DNA of 61,895 bases. Origin: Nanosynbacter sp. GTDB taxonomy: Bacteria > Patescibacteriota > Saccharimonadia > Saccharimonadales > Saccharimonadaceae. Under the pieces are notes generated by a model. That model searched no databases. It was not told the DNA's origin and was given only the letters and a program-made list of their open reading frames with translations. Where the stretch lies: contig JABZKC010000002.1 in assembly GCA_015257485.1 (NCBI GenBank), forward strand, positions 1-61,895. Reading direction: 5' to 3'. Below, piece after piece: positions 1-9,039 of this stretch (the stretch's first letter is position 1; every line of letters begins with the position of its first letter). A program made the position numbers and the translations under genes.

Positions 1-88
1 AATGAAGATAACTACTTAAAAACAGCTTGTTCCGAATTGTTTAACTAAACCAGAAATTTCGTAATTCTTGCATAATTCCTGGTTAATT

Positions 89-119
89 ATTCTAGCTCCA
101 CAAATGATGGAGCTAGAAT
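89..119 (-). terminator. Hairpin after the PBP gene
   Basis: A perfect 12-bp inverted repeat (ATTCTAGCTCCA against its complement, 7-base loop) lies 22 bases past the penicillin-binding protein stop on the minus strand. The following bases are AU-rich but not a clean U run, so this is a probable rather than certain terminator. I see nothing else in positions 1-88. Confidence 0.6.
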
Positions 120-140
120 TTATCTGAAGCACAATCTAGG

Positions 141-3100
141 TTATGAGCCTAATTTACTAGTAACGGTGCTGCCTGCGCTATCTTTTAATGTTACTACGAT
201 AGAAGTTTCACTTCCTGTCATAGTATAGCTTGTGGTATTGTCGCCAGCTTGAGCCGTCCCGGAAGCTACCACTGTGCCATCTACGGAGACCGTGTAGCTG
301 TCTAATTGCTCAGAACCTGCTTTTGCTTCAAACTTTAGTACTGCACCACTATTAATCGTACTATTTTTAATCCTTACCGTAGGTGCACGATAAGAACAAT
401 CATCTGTGGTAAATGGGTCATAGCCGTCGGCAGATTTGGCAAAGCTCTTATTCTTTGAAATTGGATCAATTGTGAAGCTAATATCTACTTCTTCGATTAA
501 GCTTGGGTCTGTACAATCAGAGGCTTTGTGCTTGTTGATGCGGTTGAATTTCATTTTTTCGGTCTGAGCACCCGAGGTCTTATTGTTGAACCAGCTTGGG
601 AAAATATCGGTAATTCCACTTACGGTAAGGGTTTGGATTCCAGCTGGTTTTTGTACCTTGTCGCCAGACTTCCACTTCCCGGCATTGGCATAAACATCCT
701 TATGCACAGGCTCCATATAATCATTGACCACGCGACGCACAATTGTATTTGAAGAGTTTGTTAGGCCGCGACCATCGTGATTGCCGTTCCAAACCACTGT
801 TGCGACCACTGGTGAATAGGAAGCGATTAGGGAATCCTTCGTGACGGTCGAAACGTTAGTGGTAGTTGTACCAGTTTTAGTGGCAGTCCAGACGCCAGGC
901 ACTACGAAACCAAACGACGCACCGAGACTTCCGAAGACCATTGAACGAGCGGAAGTGTCACTGAGAATATCAGAAACCATGTAGGCGGCCTGAGAGTCAA
1001 GTACACGATTACCAGAGGCATCTTCCCATTTTTCTAGTACATCACCAGAACCATTCTTCACTTCCAGAATGTATGAAAGTGGTTTATAAACGCCACCACG
1101 GGCCAGGGAAGCATAAGCATTCGCGTGCTCAATTGGTTTAACGGTACAACCTGAACCAATCGCAATCGAGAGACCACCGGAGGTGTCAGTACAGTAGGAT
1201 AAATCACCTAGGTCATGTGCGGTTTTAATGCTATCTTCGATGCCATTGATGTAGAGAGCTTTTACCGCTGGAATATTCAAAGAGTTAGCTAGGGCTCTGC
1301 GAATTGAAATATTTCCATAGAAAGCTCCGGTGTAGTTACGTAATTTACAGTTCCCAGTAAAGCCAGCACAGTAGAAATTATCGATATTTTCATCTTTCAA
1401 AATCGAGCCAGCACCGTAGTTTGCCCCTTCGCGTTGCTTAAATAATGGCGCGTAGTCCAAAATTGGCTTAATTGAAGAACCTGGTTCGAGTAGTGAAGTG
1501 GAGGCGTTTACTTCGCCGTATACCGGTTTGCTCCAGTCAGCAGAACCTACCATTGCAATCACTTGTCCAGTTTCCACATCGACAGAAGAGAGGGAAATGT
1601 TGTCGCTACCGTTTTGATACATTAATGCCGTACCATTGGCTACTGCCTTTTCCGCATATTCCTGAGCTTTCAAATCCAGACTAGTTTTAATCGTAAAACC
1701 ACCTGCACGCATCGTCTTCACGCCATATTTTTCTTCGAGTTGGCGCTTCACTTCGAGTACGAAATGAGGAGCCTTAATATCAGTGTAACGGTTAGATTCC
1801 GGCTGGATCGACTCAAGAACTTTTTCTTCTTTGGCGGCCTTGGCTTGCTCTTCGGTGATGTACCCCATCTTTACCATCACGTCCAAAGTTTTGTGTTGGC
1901 GTTCAATCAGAGATTTGTTGTAAGCAGTATTATACGGACTAAGCAAAGTTGGGTTATTTGGAATTGAAGCGAGTAAAGCTGATTCACCGAGGGTTAAATC
2001 TTTAGCTGATTTTTTGAAATAAGCCTGCGCCGCACTTTCGACACCATTACGACGACCACCATAAGGTGATTCATTGAGGTACATGGTAATGATTTGCTCT
2101 TTGGAATACATCTTCTCAACTTCGAGCGCTAAAATCATTTCCTTAATTTTGCGAGGCAAGCCAGATACTGTACGGTTGCCGGCTTCGTCTGCGAAATAAA
2201 CCTGTTTAATTAATTGTTGGGTTAAGGTCGAACCACCTTGTACGCCACGGCCAGTTACGGTTGAAAGTGCTGCACGAATTAAGGCTGAGAAGTTCACACC
2301 TGGGTGGTTATAAAAGTCACGGTCCTCAATCGCTACTGTCGCCTGACGCATATAAGTAGAAATATTATCTCCTTCCACTACCAAGCGATAATCACCGTCA
2401 CCCTTATCTTCCCAGAGGGTTTGACCATTACGATCCAAATAGGTATTAACTGTACCTGTAACTTTCATTTGGTCGAGGCGAATTTCATCAAGATCTTTCT
2501 TAAAGTAAAGGAATAAACCGCCAATCGCAATGATTGCAAGTAGGAACATCGCGGCGCCAAATTTCAAAACCATGAATAAACCCTTCTTCGAGAAGAGATT
2601 GCGTAATACGCGTTTTGGTGCGAGTTTGGCAAAGAAGCGCTTGACCGGTTCTTTTGGTAGTTTCGCGAGCTCTTCTGCTTCGCGTCTTGCCTTAGCTTCC
2701 TGCTTCATTTTATTTTTGTAAACCAAGCTAGAGTAGACATTCATCTTACGATCACTCTTCATAAAAGGTGATTTTTTTGGTGCCTTTGGTTTATCCTTGT
2801 TATTTTTTGCCGAAGTTTTATTCATTTCCTTGGATTCTGTAACTAAATTAACATTATTGCTTTGTACTTTTATTGTAGCATTTTCTGTTGGTTTTGGGGT
2901 ATTCTCCTCGCGTAATTTAGTCTCGGTTTTTAGGTTGGACATCCCACCTAGTGGAAGCTTTTTCTCTCTGTTATTAGTAAAAATCTTTTCTTCGCGAGCT
3001 GTTAAATATTCTTTCATTGGCGTAGCTTCACGTTTCATCGGTTGACGTAGTTTTTCGCCTGGAGAAACTAATTTTACCGGCTGTCTGTTTGTTACGAAAC

Positions 3101-3215
3101 GAGTAGAATTTTTGTTCGACAAAAATTCATGCATGGAATTAGTTTTATTCGCTGCAGTTTGTTTAGAATTATTTTTTATGTTCGCACTTTTTGAATTGGA
3201 TTTTGAGTCTGTCAC
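141..3215 (-). CDS. Class A penicillin-binding protein (PBP1A-like)
   Basis: Bifunctional peptidoglycan glycosyltransferase/transpeptidase that polymerises and cross-links wall glycan outside the membrane. A roughly 210-residue Lys/Asn/Thr-rich cytoplasmic N-terminus precedes one membrane helix (about 213-238). A GT51 domain follows with EDRDFYNHPG, TLTQQLIKQ and LNESPYGG. The transpeptidase shows SSIK, SLN and KTGT motifs, and a small Ig-like C-terminal domain follows. I place the start at GTG 3215, because GGAGGG sits just upstream; the frame is open to GTG 3227, but that would put the ribosome site inside the gene. The long basic tail is unusual for the family. Divergent from tyrS. Confidence 0.93.
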   Translation of the reverse strand: MTDSKSNSKSANIKNNSKQTAANKTNSMHEFLSNKNSTRFVTNRQPVKLVSPGEKLRQPMKREATPMKEYLTAREEKIFTNNREKKLPLGGMSNLKTETKLREENTPKPTENATIKVQSNNVNLVTESKEMNKTSAKNNKDKPKAPKKSPFMKSDRKMNVYSSLVYKNKMKQEAKARREAEELAKLPKEPVKRFFAKLAPKRVLRNLFSKKGLFMVLKFGAAMFLLAIIAIGGLFLYFKKDLDEIRLDQMKVTGTVNTYLDRNGQTLWEDKGDGDYRLVVEGDNISTYMRQATVAIEDRDFYNHPGVNFSALIRAALSTVTGRGVQGGSTLTQQLIKQVYFADEAGNRTVSGLPRKIKEMILALEVEKMYSKEQIITMYLNESPYGGRRNGVESAAQAYFKKSAKDLTLGESALLASIPNNPTLLSPYNTAYNKSLIERQHKTLDVMVKMGYITEEQAKAAKEEKVLESIQPESNRYTDIKAPHFVLEVKRQLEEKYGVKTMRAGGFTIKTSLDLKAQEYAEKAVANGTALMYQNGSDNISLSSVDVETGQVIAMVGSADWSKPVYGEVNASTSLLEPGSSIKPILDYAPLFKQREGANYGAGSILKDENIDNFYCAGFTGNCKLRNYTGAFYGNISIRRALANSLNIPAVKALYINGIEDSIKTAHDLGDLSYCTDTSGGLSIAIGSGCTVKPIEHANAYASLARGGVYKPLSYILEVKNGSGDVLEKWEDASGNRVLDSQAAYMVSDILSDTSARSMVFGSLGASFGFVVPGVWTATKTGTTTTNVSTVTKDSLIASYSPVVATVVWNGNHDGRGLTNSSNTIVRRVVNDYMEPVHKDVYANAGKWKSGDKVQKPAGIQTLTVSGITDIFPSWFNNKTSGAQTEKMKFNRINKHKASDCTDPSLIEEVDISFTIDPISKNKSFAKSADGYDPFTTDDCSYRAPTVRIKNSTINSGAVLKFEAKAGSEQLDSYTVSVDGTVVASGTAQAGDNTTSYTMTGSETSIVVTLKDSAGSTVTSKLGS

Positions 3216-3245
3216 GCAGCCCTCCACTTATTTGTTCAGAATTTA

Positions 3246-3251
3246 ATTATA
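3246..3251 (-). promoter_or_regulatory. -10 box for the PBP gene
   Basis: TATAAT on the minus strand, 30 bases ahead of the GTG start. It leaves a short leader that carries the GGAGGG ribosome site, in contrast to the divergent tyrS promoter. Confidence 0.6.
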
Positions 3252-3267
3252 ACACAAGAAAAAATGT

Positions 3268-3273
3268 TAAAAT
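3268..3273 (+). promoter_or_regulatory. -10 box for tyrS, leaderless type
   Basis: TAAAAT ends six bases before the tyrS ATG and no Shine-Dalgarno sequence fits between, so transcription should start at or next to the start codon. Confidence 0.55.
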
Positions 3274-3279
3274 ATACTT

Positions 3280-4572
3280 ATGAAATTATCCGAAGAACTC
3301 ATCTGGCGTGGTTTTGCCGCCGAAAATAGCTTTACTAATCCTTTCGAACTTGATGAAAAAGCAAATAAACGCTTCTATTTTGGCGCTGACCCTTCAGCTG
3401 ACTCTTTAACCATTGGTAATCTAGCCGCCCTCATGATGTGCGCTTGTTTTGTGCGTCATGGCTATGAACCAACTCTTCTCGTTGGGGGTGCTACTGGTCA
3501 AATCGGTGACCCAAAGGAAAATGGCGAACGCGAATTAAAATCTCTCGAGGAAGTTGCACATAATAAGGAATGTATTCGTCGTCAAATGGCTAATGTGATC
3601 AGCTTTGACGGTGCTGCCGATACGCGAAATGATGGCGATCCGAACAATGACCACTATGAATTACGTCTAGTCGATAATTATGACTGGTTTAGGAATATTA
3701 ATTTCTTGGATTTCTTGCGTGAGGTCGGTAAAAACTTCTCCATGACGCAGCTTCTCGATCGTAAATTTATCCAAAATCGTATCGGTGAAGGCGGCTCCGG
3801 TATTTCTTATGCGGAATTTTCTTATTCTTTAATTCAGGGTTATGATTTTCTTCACCTCTATCGTCATTATGGAATTGACCTGCAACTTTGTGGCGCTGAT
3901 CAATTCGGCAATGCCTCCTCTGGTGTCCATTTAATTAAGCGTCTCGAGGGCGGTCGCGCCGATGTTTGGTCTACTCCTCTGGTGATTGACCCAGTGACTG
4001 GTCGTAAGTTTGGTAAATCTGAAGGAAATGCTATTTGGCTCGCTAGTCAGGATAATGGTTCCGGTAATTACACTTCTATCTTTGATTTTTATCAATTCTG
4101 GCTCAATCAATCCGATCAAGCAGTCGAATCTTTGATTAAAATCTACACCATTCTCTCGAAAGATGAAATCGATCAGATTCTTGCCGAACATCAAGCTCAT
4201 CCAGAGCTTCGCATTGCTCAAAAAGCCCTTGCTCGCGGTGCGACTGAGGTAGTTCATGGTAAGGCTTCTGCTGTTGCCGCGATTACCCTCACGGAGCTTC
4301 TCTTCGGTGGCCGTAAGATTGAAACCCTCTCTGAATCTGAGATCGAAAATATTACCATACTTCTGCCACACCTCAATCTCGAGGGTAATGAGATTAATCT
4401 TATCGACGCTCTCGTTGAGCTTGGTTTAGCGAGCTCTCGTTCCGAAGCTAAAACCTTGATTTTGGGTAATGCTATCTCTGTTAATAATCAGAAAATTCAA
4501 GACCCCGCCTATCAAATTTCTTCTTTCACCATTTTGAAACGTGGCAAAAATAAATTTGCTATTGTCAAATAG
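3280..4572 (+). CDS. tyrS: Tyrosyl-tRNA synthetase
   Basis: Class I aminoacyl-tRNA synthetase that charges tRNA-Tyr. At 430 residues it has the normal bacterial length. The Rossmann core begins with FGADPSADSLTIGN, in which the usual HIGH-type signature is LTIGN. The tyrosine pocket is seen in SYSLIQGYDFLHL and QLCGADQFGN, the KMSKS-equivalent loop is KFGKSEGN, and an S4-like RNA-binding domain (SRSEAKTLILGNAISVN) closes the protein. It is transcribed alone from a probable leaderless promoter and followed by the recA leader. Confidence 0.96.
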   Translation: MKLSEELIWRGFAAENSFTNPFELDEKANKRFYFGADPSADSLTIGNLAALMMCACFVRHGYEPTLLVGGATGQIGDPKENGERELKSLEEVAHNKECIRRQMANVISFDGAADTRNDGDPNNDHYELRLVDNYDWFRNINFLDFLREVGKNFSMTQLLDRKFIQNRIGEGGSGISYAEFSYSLIQGYDFLHLYRHYGIDLQLCGADQFGNASSGVHLIKRLEGGRADVWSTPLVIDPVTGRKFGKSEGNAIWLASQDNGSGNYTSIFDFYQFWLNQSDQAVESLIKIYTILSKDEIDQILAEHQAHPELRIAQKALARGATEVVHGKASAVAAITLTELLFGGRKIETLSESEIENITILLPHLNLEGNEINLIDALVELGLASSRSEAKTLILGNAISVNNQKIQDPAYQISSFTILKRGKNKFAIVK

Positions 4573-4664
4573 TTGTCAAATCTGCTTTTTCCATTGATTT
4601 TACTTCTCGACTAGCGTATTCTTAAAATAGAAAAAGTGAGGTAAAGTTTATTTTTCCGAGATGC

Positions 4665-4712
4665 AAGGAGAATATTATATGTATACCCATTAAATTCTCG
4701 TTCCAAGAACGA
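4665..4712 (+). promoter_or_regulatory. recA leader: mini-ORF plus hairpin
   Basis: AAGGAG (4665-4670) lies 8 bases before an ATG that opens a four-codon frame (MYTH, stop at 4691-4693). Five bases later is an inverted repeat TCGTTC-CAA-GAACGA (4698-4712) followed by TTTT. The arrangement resembles a translated leader with an attenuator upstream of recA; recA's own GGAGG is at 4751-4755. The palindrome is not a Gram-positive SOS box, because its half-sites point the other way. Confidence 0.35.
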
Positions 4713-4759
4713 TTTTACAGAGTAATTTTTACAGAAATTCGATAAATAACGGAGGAATT

Positions 4760-5782
4760 ATGGTCAAAGAAAAAGAAACTAAAAAAACTGATGCTGAAAA
4801 CGGAAAATCCGAAGCCTTAAAACTTGCTATTGCTCAAATTACCAAGCAATTCGGTGATGGCTCTATTATGAAATTGGGTGATAATCGCAATATCGATGTC
4901 GAACTCTTGAAGTCAGGTTCGCTTTCACTTGATTTGGCTCTAGGTGGTGGATATCCTAAGGGTCGTATTATTGAAATCTACGGCCCAGAATCTTCAGGTA
5001 AGACCACCTTGGCGCTCCATGCCATTGCTGAAATCCAAAAAACTGGTGGTCAGGCTGCCTTTATCGATGCTGAGCACGCTCTCGATCCAGCTTATGCCAA
5101 GCGTATCGGTGTTGATATTGATAATCTGTTGATTTCTCAGCCAGATAATGGCGAACAGGCTCTCGAAATTTGTGAAACCCTCGTGCGTTCAAATGCTGTC
5201 GATCTTATCGTAGTCGACTCGGTGGCTGCCCTCGTCCCACAAGCTGAAATTGATGGTGATATGGGCGATGCTCAGATGGGTCTTCAGGCGCGTTTGATGT
5301 CTCAGGCTATGCGCAAGCTCACTGCAATTATCTCTAAGTCTAAGGCTACCGTCATCTTCATTAACCAGATTCGTATGAAAATTGGTGTGATGTTCGGTAA
5401 CCCTGAAACCACTACTGGTGGTAATGCTCTAAAGTTTTACGCTTCTGTCCGTATTGATATTCGCCGCATTGGTCAGATTAAAGACGGTGAAAATATCATT
5501 GGTAACCGCACCAAGATTAAGGTCGTGAAGAATAAGATTGCCGCCCCATTCCGCTCCGCTGAATTTGACATTATGTATAACGAAGGTGTTTCCAAGGTTG
5601 GAGACGTACTTGATCTCGCCGTACAATATGGCGTTTTCGATAAGGCTGGTGCCTTTATTAAATATAATGGTGAAACTATCGGTCAAGGTCGTGAAGCTGT
5701 AAAGCGCGTACTCAAAGAAAAGCCAGAATTCTTCGCTGAAATTGAACAAAAAGTTCGCGAAAAAGCTGAAGCGAGCGAATAG
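4760..5782 (+). CDS. recA: Recombinase RecA
   Basis: ATP-dependent strand-exchange protein for homologous recombination and DNA damage signalling. At 340 residues it is the normal length. Walker A is GPESSGKTT (75-83) and Walker B is [12 protein letters not shown] (149-160). The DNA-binding loops contain [18 protein letters not shown] and [19 protein letters not shown] strong GGAGG precedes the ATG, unlike the many leaderless genes here. Its stop overlaps the GTG of recX, so the two are translationally coupled. Confidence 0.98.
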   Translation: MVKEKETKKTDAENGKSEALKLAIAQITKQFGDGSIMKLGDNRNIDVELLKSGSLSLDLALGGGYPKGRIIEIYGPESSGKTTLALHAIAEIQKTGGQAAFIDAEHALDPAYAKRIGVDIDNLLISQPDNGEQALEICETLVRSNAVDLIVVDSVAALVPQAEIDGDMGDAQMGLQARLMSQAMRKLTAIISKSKATVIFINQIRMKIGVMFGNPETTTGGNALKFYASVRIDIRRIGQIKDGENIIGNRTKIKVVKNKIAAPFRSAEFDIMYNEGVSKVGDVLDLAVQYGVFDKAGAFIKYNGETIGQGREAVKRVLKEKPEFFAEIEQKVREKAEASE

Positions 5783-6648
5783 TGTCTGCCCTATCTCTGG
5801 AAACTTTTCAGAAAATCTCACAGTTAAAGCCAGGAGTCAAAGATCCAAATCGTATTAATATTTTTGTTAATCATAAATTTTTGTGCTCGCTCAGTTTCAA
5901 AGTTTTTTCTGAGCAAAATCTCAAAGTCGGCGACGTGCTCACGGAAGAACGTATCGCCGAACTAGTTGCTCTTTCTTCGCTAGATAAGCTCTATCAATCT
6001 ACCTTAGAGTATTGTTTGTCACGTCCACATTCTGAAAAGGAAATTCGCGACTATTTGCATCGCAAGCAACTTCGTCGTCGTCAGTCGCAGATAAAGTATG
6101 ATAATTTCAAAAAACGCCTAGCCGAGGACGAGGAATATCGCACTAAGATTCAAGAGCTGCAAAAAAATGTTCGTGCCCAGAATAAAAAGATTCGTGAAAT
6201 AGATTTCACGGAAAATAACACTTATGAATATACTGGTCGAAAATCTCTTAATCTTCCGACCAAACCCGGTGCAGAAATTACTGAGACGCAGATTAATCTC
6301 GTAGTCGAGCGCTTGAAGCAGGAAAAATTTCTTTCCGATTATAATTTTACGCGTTTCTATATCGATAATCGCAATCAATCTAAGGGAATTAGTCGCAAAA
6401 AATTGCTCTACGAACTTAAAAGCAAGGGAATTTCTGAATCTCTGGTGCGCGAAGTTCTCGAAAGTGATGAGCTTTTTTCTCAGCGCGAAGATGACACTGA
6501 AATAGACAAAATGATCGAGAAGAAATTGCGTCGTCCGATCACTCAAGAAAAACTGATGGCCTATCTTGTTCGCCAAGGTTTTTCTTATGATCTAATCAAA
6601 TCCAAACTCTCCGCTATCGAATCCGAAAATTTCCAATCAAAAAGCTAG
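5782..6648 (+). CDS. recX: RecX-family regulator of RecA
   Basis: Probable modulator of RecA filaments. It starts at a GTG whose first base is the last base of the recA TAG stop. RecX-like three-helix repeats are visible around residues 60-90 (DKLYQSTLEYCLSRPHSEKE) and after 175 (VVERLKQEKFLSDYNFTRFY, KGISRKKLLYELKSKGI). They are separated by a charged insert of roughly 70 residues, which makes the protein (288 aa) longer than most RecX. Assignment rests on the helix pattern and on the classic recA-recX adjacency. Confidence 0.85.
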   Translation: MSALSLETFQKISQLKPGVKDPNRINIFVNHKFLCSLSFKVFSEQNLKVGDVLTEERIAELVALSSLDKLYQSTLEYCLSRPHSEKEIRDYLHRKQLRRRQSQIKYDNFKKRLAEDEEYRTKIQELQKNVRAQNKKIREIDFTENNTYEYTGRKSLNLPTKPGAEITETQINLVVERLKQEKFLSDYNFTRFYIDNRNQSKGISRKKLLYELKSKGISESLVREVLESDELFSQREDDTEIDKMIEKKLRRPITQEKLMAYLVRQGFSYDLIKSKLSAIESENFQSKS

Positions 6649-6743
6649 TACAAGTCAAAATCAGCGTAAAACAAACTAATTTAATCTAGAAGTTAATTAT
6701 TCGGTTTGAGTAGCTCAATCTAGTTTCTGGTCAAATCTAGTCT

Positions 6744-7310
6744 CTAGTCATTCTGGCGGAATGGATTAACGAAGTTCGGCACGAACTCTTCCTGCTCTAG
6801 TTTTTCGCGTCCTTTTTGCTTAGCCAGTTCGTCTTTTACGATGATTGCCTCGTCATTAATCTCCAGAATTTCCGAACGATTAATAATCAATTCCGGATCG
6901 ATAAATGATTTCAAAATCGGACGTTTGACAATTAGTTGCTGAATATAAAAATCGTTTACATCGACCGTGTAATCTATTACTGTCCCTACGCTGTTCTTGC
7001 TTTGCGTCTTTACCTTGAAGTTTATTGGCTGAAAATTAAGTTTCACCATTTCATCGATTTTGACTACATCGCCCACATTAAGTAATTCTTCATCTGAATC
7101 TATAATCATCCCGAGATGTGAAAATTCTCGTATACTTCGAACGTCTAAAATTACTCCCGAGTCAAAACTCACGGTGTTTTTGTTAAGAAAAAATCCCAAA
7201 ATCTTCAAATCATTCGGATCGACAATAATCGATTCAATCGTGCTAATCACCCCACCGGACCTTAAGCTTAAAATGCGAAATCCGATTAATTTTGAAGCCT
7301 CTAAAATCAT
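6744..7310 (-). CDS. PRC-barrel domain protein
   Basis: 188 residues with two PRC-barrel-like halves: residues 1-80, opening ASKLIGFRILSLRSGGVIS, and about 90-160 (GTVIDYTVDVNDFYIQQLIV). PRC barrels occur in ribosome maturation factors and photosynthetic proteins, but the specific role here is unknown. There is no signal peptide or membrane segment. The start ATG overlaps the TGA of the upstream HAD gene (ATGA), so the pair is co-translated. A charged tail ends in FVNPFRQND. Confidence 0.75.
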   Translation of the reverse strand: MILEASKLIGFRILSLRSGGVISTIESIIVDPNDLKILGFFLNKNTVSFDSGVILDVRSIREFSHLGMIIDSDEELLNVGDVVKIDEMVKLNFQPINFKVKTQSKNSVGTVIDYTVDVNDFYIQQLIVKRPILKSFIDPELIINRSEILEINDEAIIVKDELAKQKGREKLEQEEFVPNFVNPFRQND

Positions 7311-8110
7311 AGTACTCCCAAGATTCCTTTTAGAGCATATTCGGTATCTTCGTGGTTACGCACCGTAATCGTATCAATACCCATCTGTACCACTGGATAG
7401 TCATTGCCACCCTCTTGTGTCATATCACCAAAATAGAGAATATCATCTTTTTCGACATTCAACTCTTCCATCAAATGGTTCATGCCGAAAGATTTATTTA
7501 GCCCATCACGGAAGGCATTAATGCTAGTAGTTCCTGCCACTTCAAAAGAGAAGTCAGGCACTTTTTCCTTGGCCAGCTTAGCAATCAAGTTGCGCTTTTT
7601 GCAGTCTGGATCCCAGGCGTATTTCGCCTCAGTCCCCGCTTTTTGCCCAAGTGCCGAGAAAGTTACCTGTGACAAACGATTTTCAATAATTTCGTCACCC
7701 GGTTGGAGCTTATCTTCTTCCCAATACCCCACTTCTTTGGCCGAACTTTCCAGAGCCTCGGTGATTTTTGCCACCTCATCTTCCGTTAATGGATAATTAT
7801 AAACTTGTTCCCAGTTCTTCTCATCATAAGTTGACCCGTCGTTGTTATTGGCGGTTGGCTGGTAGCGGTAGTATTGTGTACCTTGTGCTACAAAAAGATG
7901 AAGATGTGCTAGTTGCGCTGGAGTGACATCGGCGACTTCAACTAAGCGATTTACGATTTGAATCAAAAACTGCTCAAATTTCTGACCCGAAATTGGACAA
8001 ATTTCAAATTCATTCAAACATTCGCTGAGTAAAAAGGCCATTTCATCTGGAATTGGGGTCTTGGCGATATTTAAAGTTTGGTCGATATCAAAGGATAATA
8101 CTTTCTTCAT
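7307..8110 (-). CDS. HAD hydrolase, phosphomannomutase-like
   Basis: HAD-superfamily protein of 267 residues resembling the eukaryote-type phosphomannomutase family. The nucleophile loop is SFDIDQTLN (DxDxT), followed by the cap segment NRLSQVTFSALGQ, then GTTSINAFRDGLNKSFGM and the metal loop FGDMTQEGGNDYPV. A mannose phosphate mutase would feed surface glycan synthesis, which fits galU and the glycosyltransferases elsewhere, but plain phosphatase activity is possible. First gene of a two-gene operon with the PRC-barrel protein; promoter at 8143. Confidence 0.82.
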   Translation of the reverse strand: MKKVLSFDIDQTLNIAKTPIPDEMAFLLSECLNEFEICPISGQKFEQFLIQIVNRLVEVADVTPAQLAHLHLFVAQGTQYYRYQPTANNNDGSTYDEKNWEQVYNYPLTEDEVAKITEALESSAKEVGYWEEDKLQPGDEIIENRLSQVTFSALGQKAGTEAKYAWDPDCKKRNLIAKLAKEKVPDFSFEVAGTTSINAFRDGLNKSFGMNHLMEELNVEKDDILYFGDMTQEGGNDYPVVQMGIDTITVRNHEDTEYALKGILGVL

Positions 8111-8142
8111 CTCTATTCCTCTCTGCGGTATTTCTTTTGCTT

Positions 8143-8148
8143 ATTATA
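8143..8148 (-). promoter_or_regulatory. -10 box for the HAD/PRC operon
   Basis: TATAAT on the minus strand, giving a leader of about 30 bases with AGAGAGGAAT before the ATG at 8110. Confidence 0.55.
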
Positions 8149-8226
8149 GCAAAAACGCTCACTTTTTGTGGTTAAAATCAAAATCCACACCTCACCAAAA
8201 CCTTAAAATTCTCAAACTGATTATGC

Positions 8227-8232
8227 TATAAT
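8227..8232 (+). promoter_or_regulatory. -10 box for tpiA, leaderless type
   Basis: TATAAT ends exactly six bases before the tpiA ATG. No ribosome-binding sequence fits between. Confidence 0.65.
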
Positions 8233-8238
8233 AAGATT

Positions 8239-9015
8239 ATGAAAACATATATTGTGGGCAACTGGAAGATGAATCTGACCATCGGTGAGTCTTCTATCTT
8301 TTTGCAGAAATTACTTAAAAAAATCAAACCTAGTCGTGGCCTTGAAATTGTGATTGCTCCAAGTTTTACTTCGCTCTCTAGTCTTTCACTTCAACTTGAA
8401 CGTAATAAATCTAAGATTAAGCTTGCTGCTCAGAATTTCTACTACCGTGATTTTGGCGCCTATACCGGTGAAGTATCTATCGCTCAGCTCCGCGGTCTAG
8501 TTTCTTACGCTATCATTGGTCATTCAGAGCGTCGTTTCGTCTTCGGTGAAACTAACCGAGAAATTTCTCAGAAGGTTGCCGCTGCGATTCGTAATGGTAT
8601 CACTCCGATTCTTTGTGTCGGTGAGACTGAAAGTCAACGTAATTTTGGTGAAACCGTCGATGTTTTGCGTGACGAAATTTTTGGTGGTCTCTCAGAAATC
8701 GATAGTGACGATATTAAAAAATGCATTATTGCCTATGAGCCAGTTTGGGCTATCTCTAGTACTAAGGCTGCTCATATCGCCAGTCCAGATGAAATTGCTG
8801 ACGCCGTGAAAATTATTCGCGATCAACTTACTTCTGTTTATGGTGAGGAAACCGTCGCTGAAATTCCCGTACTTTTTGGTGGCAGTGTCAATCCAAATAA
8901 CGCCGGTGCCTACCTCACGGTGCCAGGCGTAAATGGTCTACTTATTGGCAGCGCAGGTTTAGTTTCTGAGTCGTTTGTTAGTATTATCGAAACTGCAAAA
9001 AAGGTTCGTGAATAA
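8239..9015 (+). CDS. tpiA: Triose-phosphate isomerase
   Basis: Interconverts dihydroxyacetone phosphate and glyceraldehyde-3-phosphate in lower glycolysis. The 258-residue TIM barrel has all key residues: NWKMN at 8-12, catalytic His95 in IGHSERR, catalytic Glu167 in AYEPVWAI, and the phosphate-binding FGGSVNPNN and GLLIGSAGL loops. Transcribed from a leaderless-type promoter. Together with gpmI at 30.6 kb it shows that part of glycolysis is retained. Confidence 0.97.
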   Translation: MKTYIVGNWKMNLTIGESSIFLQKLLKKIKPSRGLEIVIAPSFTSLSSLSLQLERNKSKIKLAAQNFYYRDFGAYTGEVSIAQLRGLVSYAIIGHSERRFVFGETNREISQKVAAAIRNGITPILCVGETESQRNFGETVDVLRDEIFGGLSEIDSDDIKKCIIAYEPVWAISSTKAAHIASPDEIADAVKIIRDQLTSVYGEETVAEIPVLFGGSVNPNNAGAYLTVPGVNGLLIGSAGLVSESFVSIIETAKKVRE

Positions 9016-9028
9016 TCAAAAAATCGAG

Positions 9029-9034
9029 TATAAT
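9029..9034 (+). promoter_or_regulatory. -10 box, leaderless type
   Basis: TATAAT ends five bases before the ATG at 9040, only 13 bases past the tpiA stop. Confidence 0.6.
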
Positions 9035-9039
9035 TAAAC

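Noticed and set aside
2530..3045. Plus-strand open frames opposite the PBP gene
   Set aside because: They mirror the biased codons of the real gene and lack promoters and ribosome sites.
4698..4712. LexA/SOS operator before recA
   Set aside because: The palindrome is GTTC-CAA-GAAC, the reverse orientation of the Gram-positive SOS box, and the spacing does not fit.
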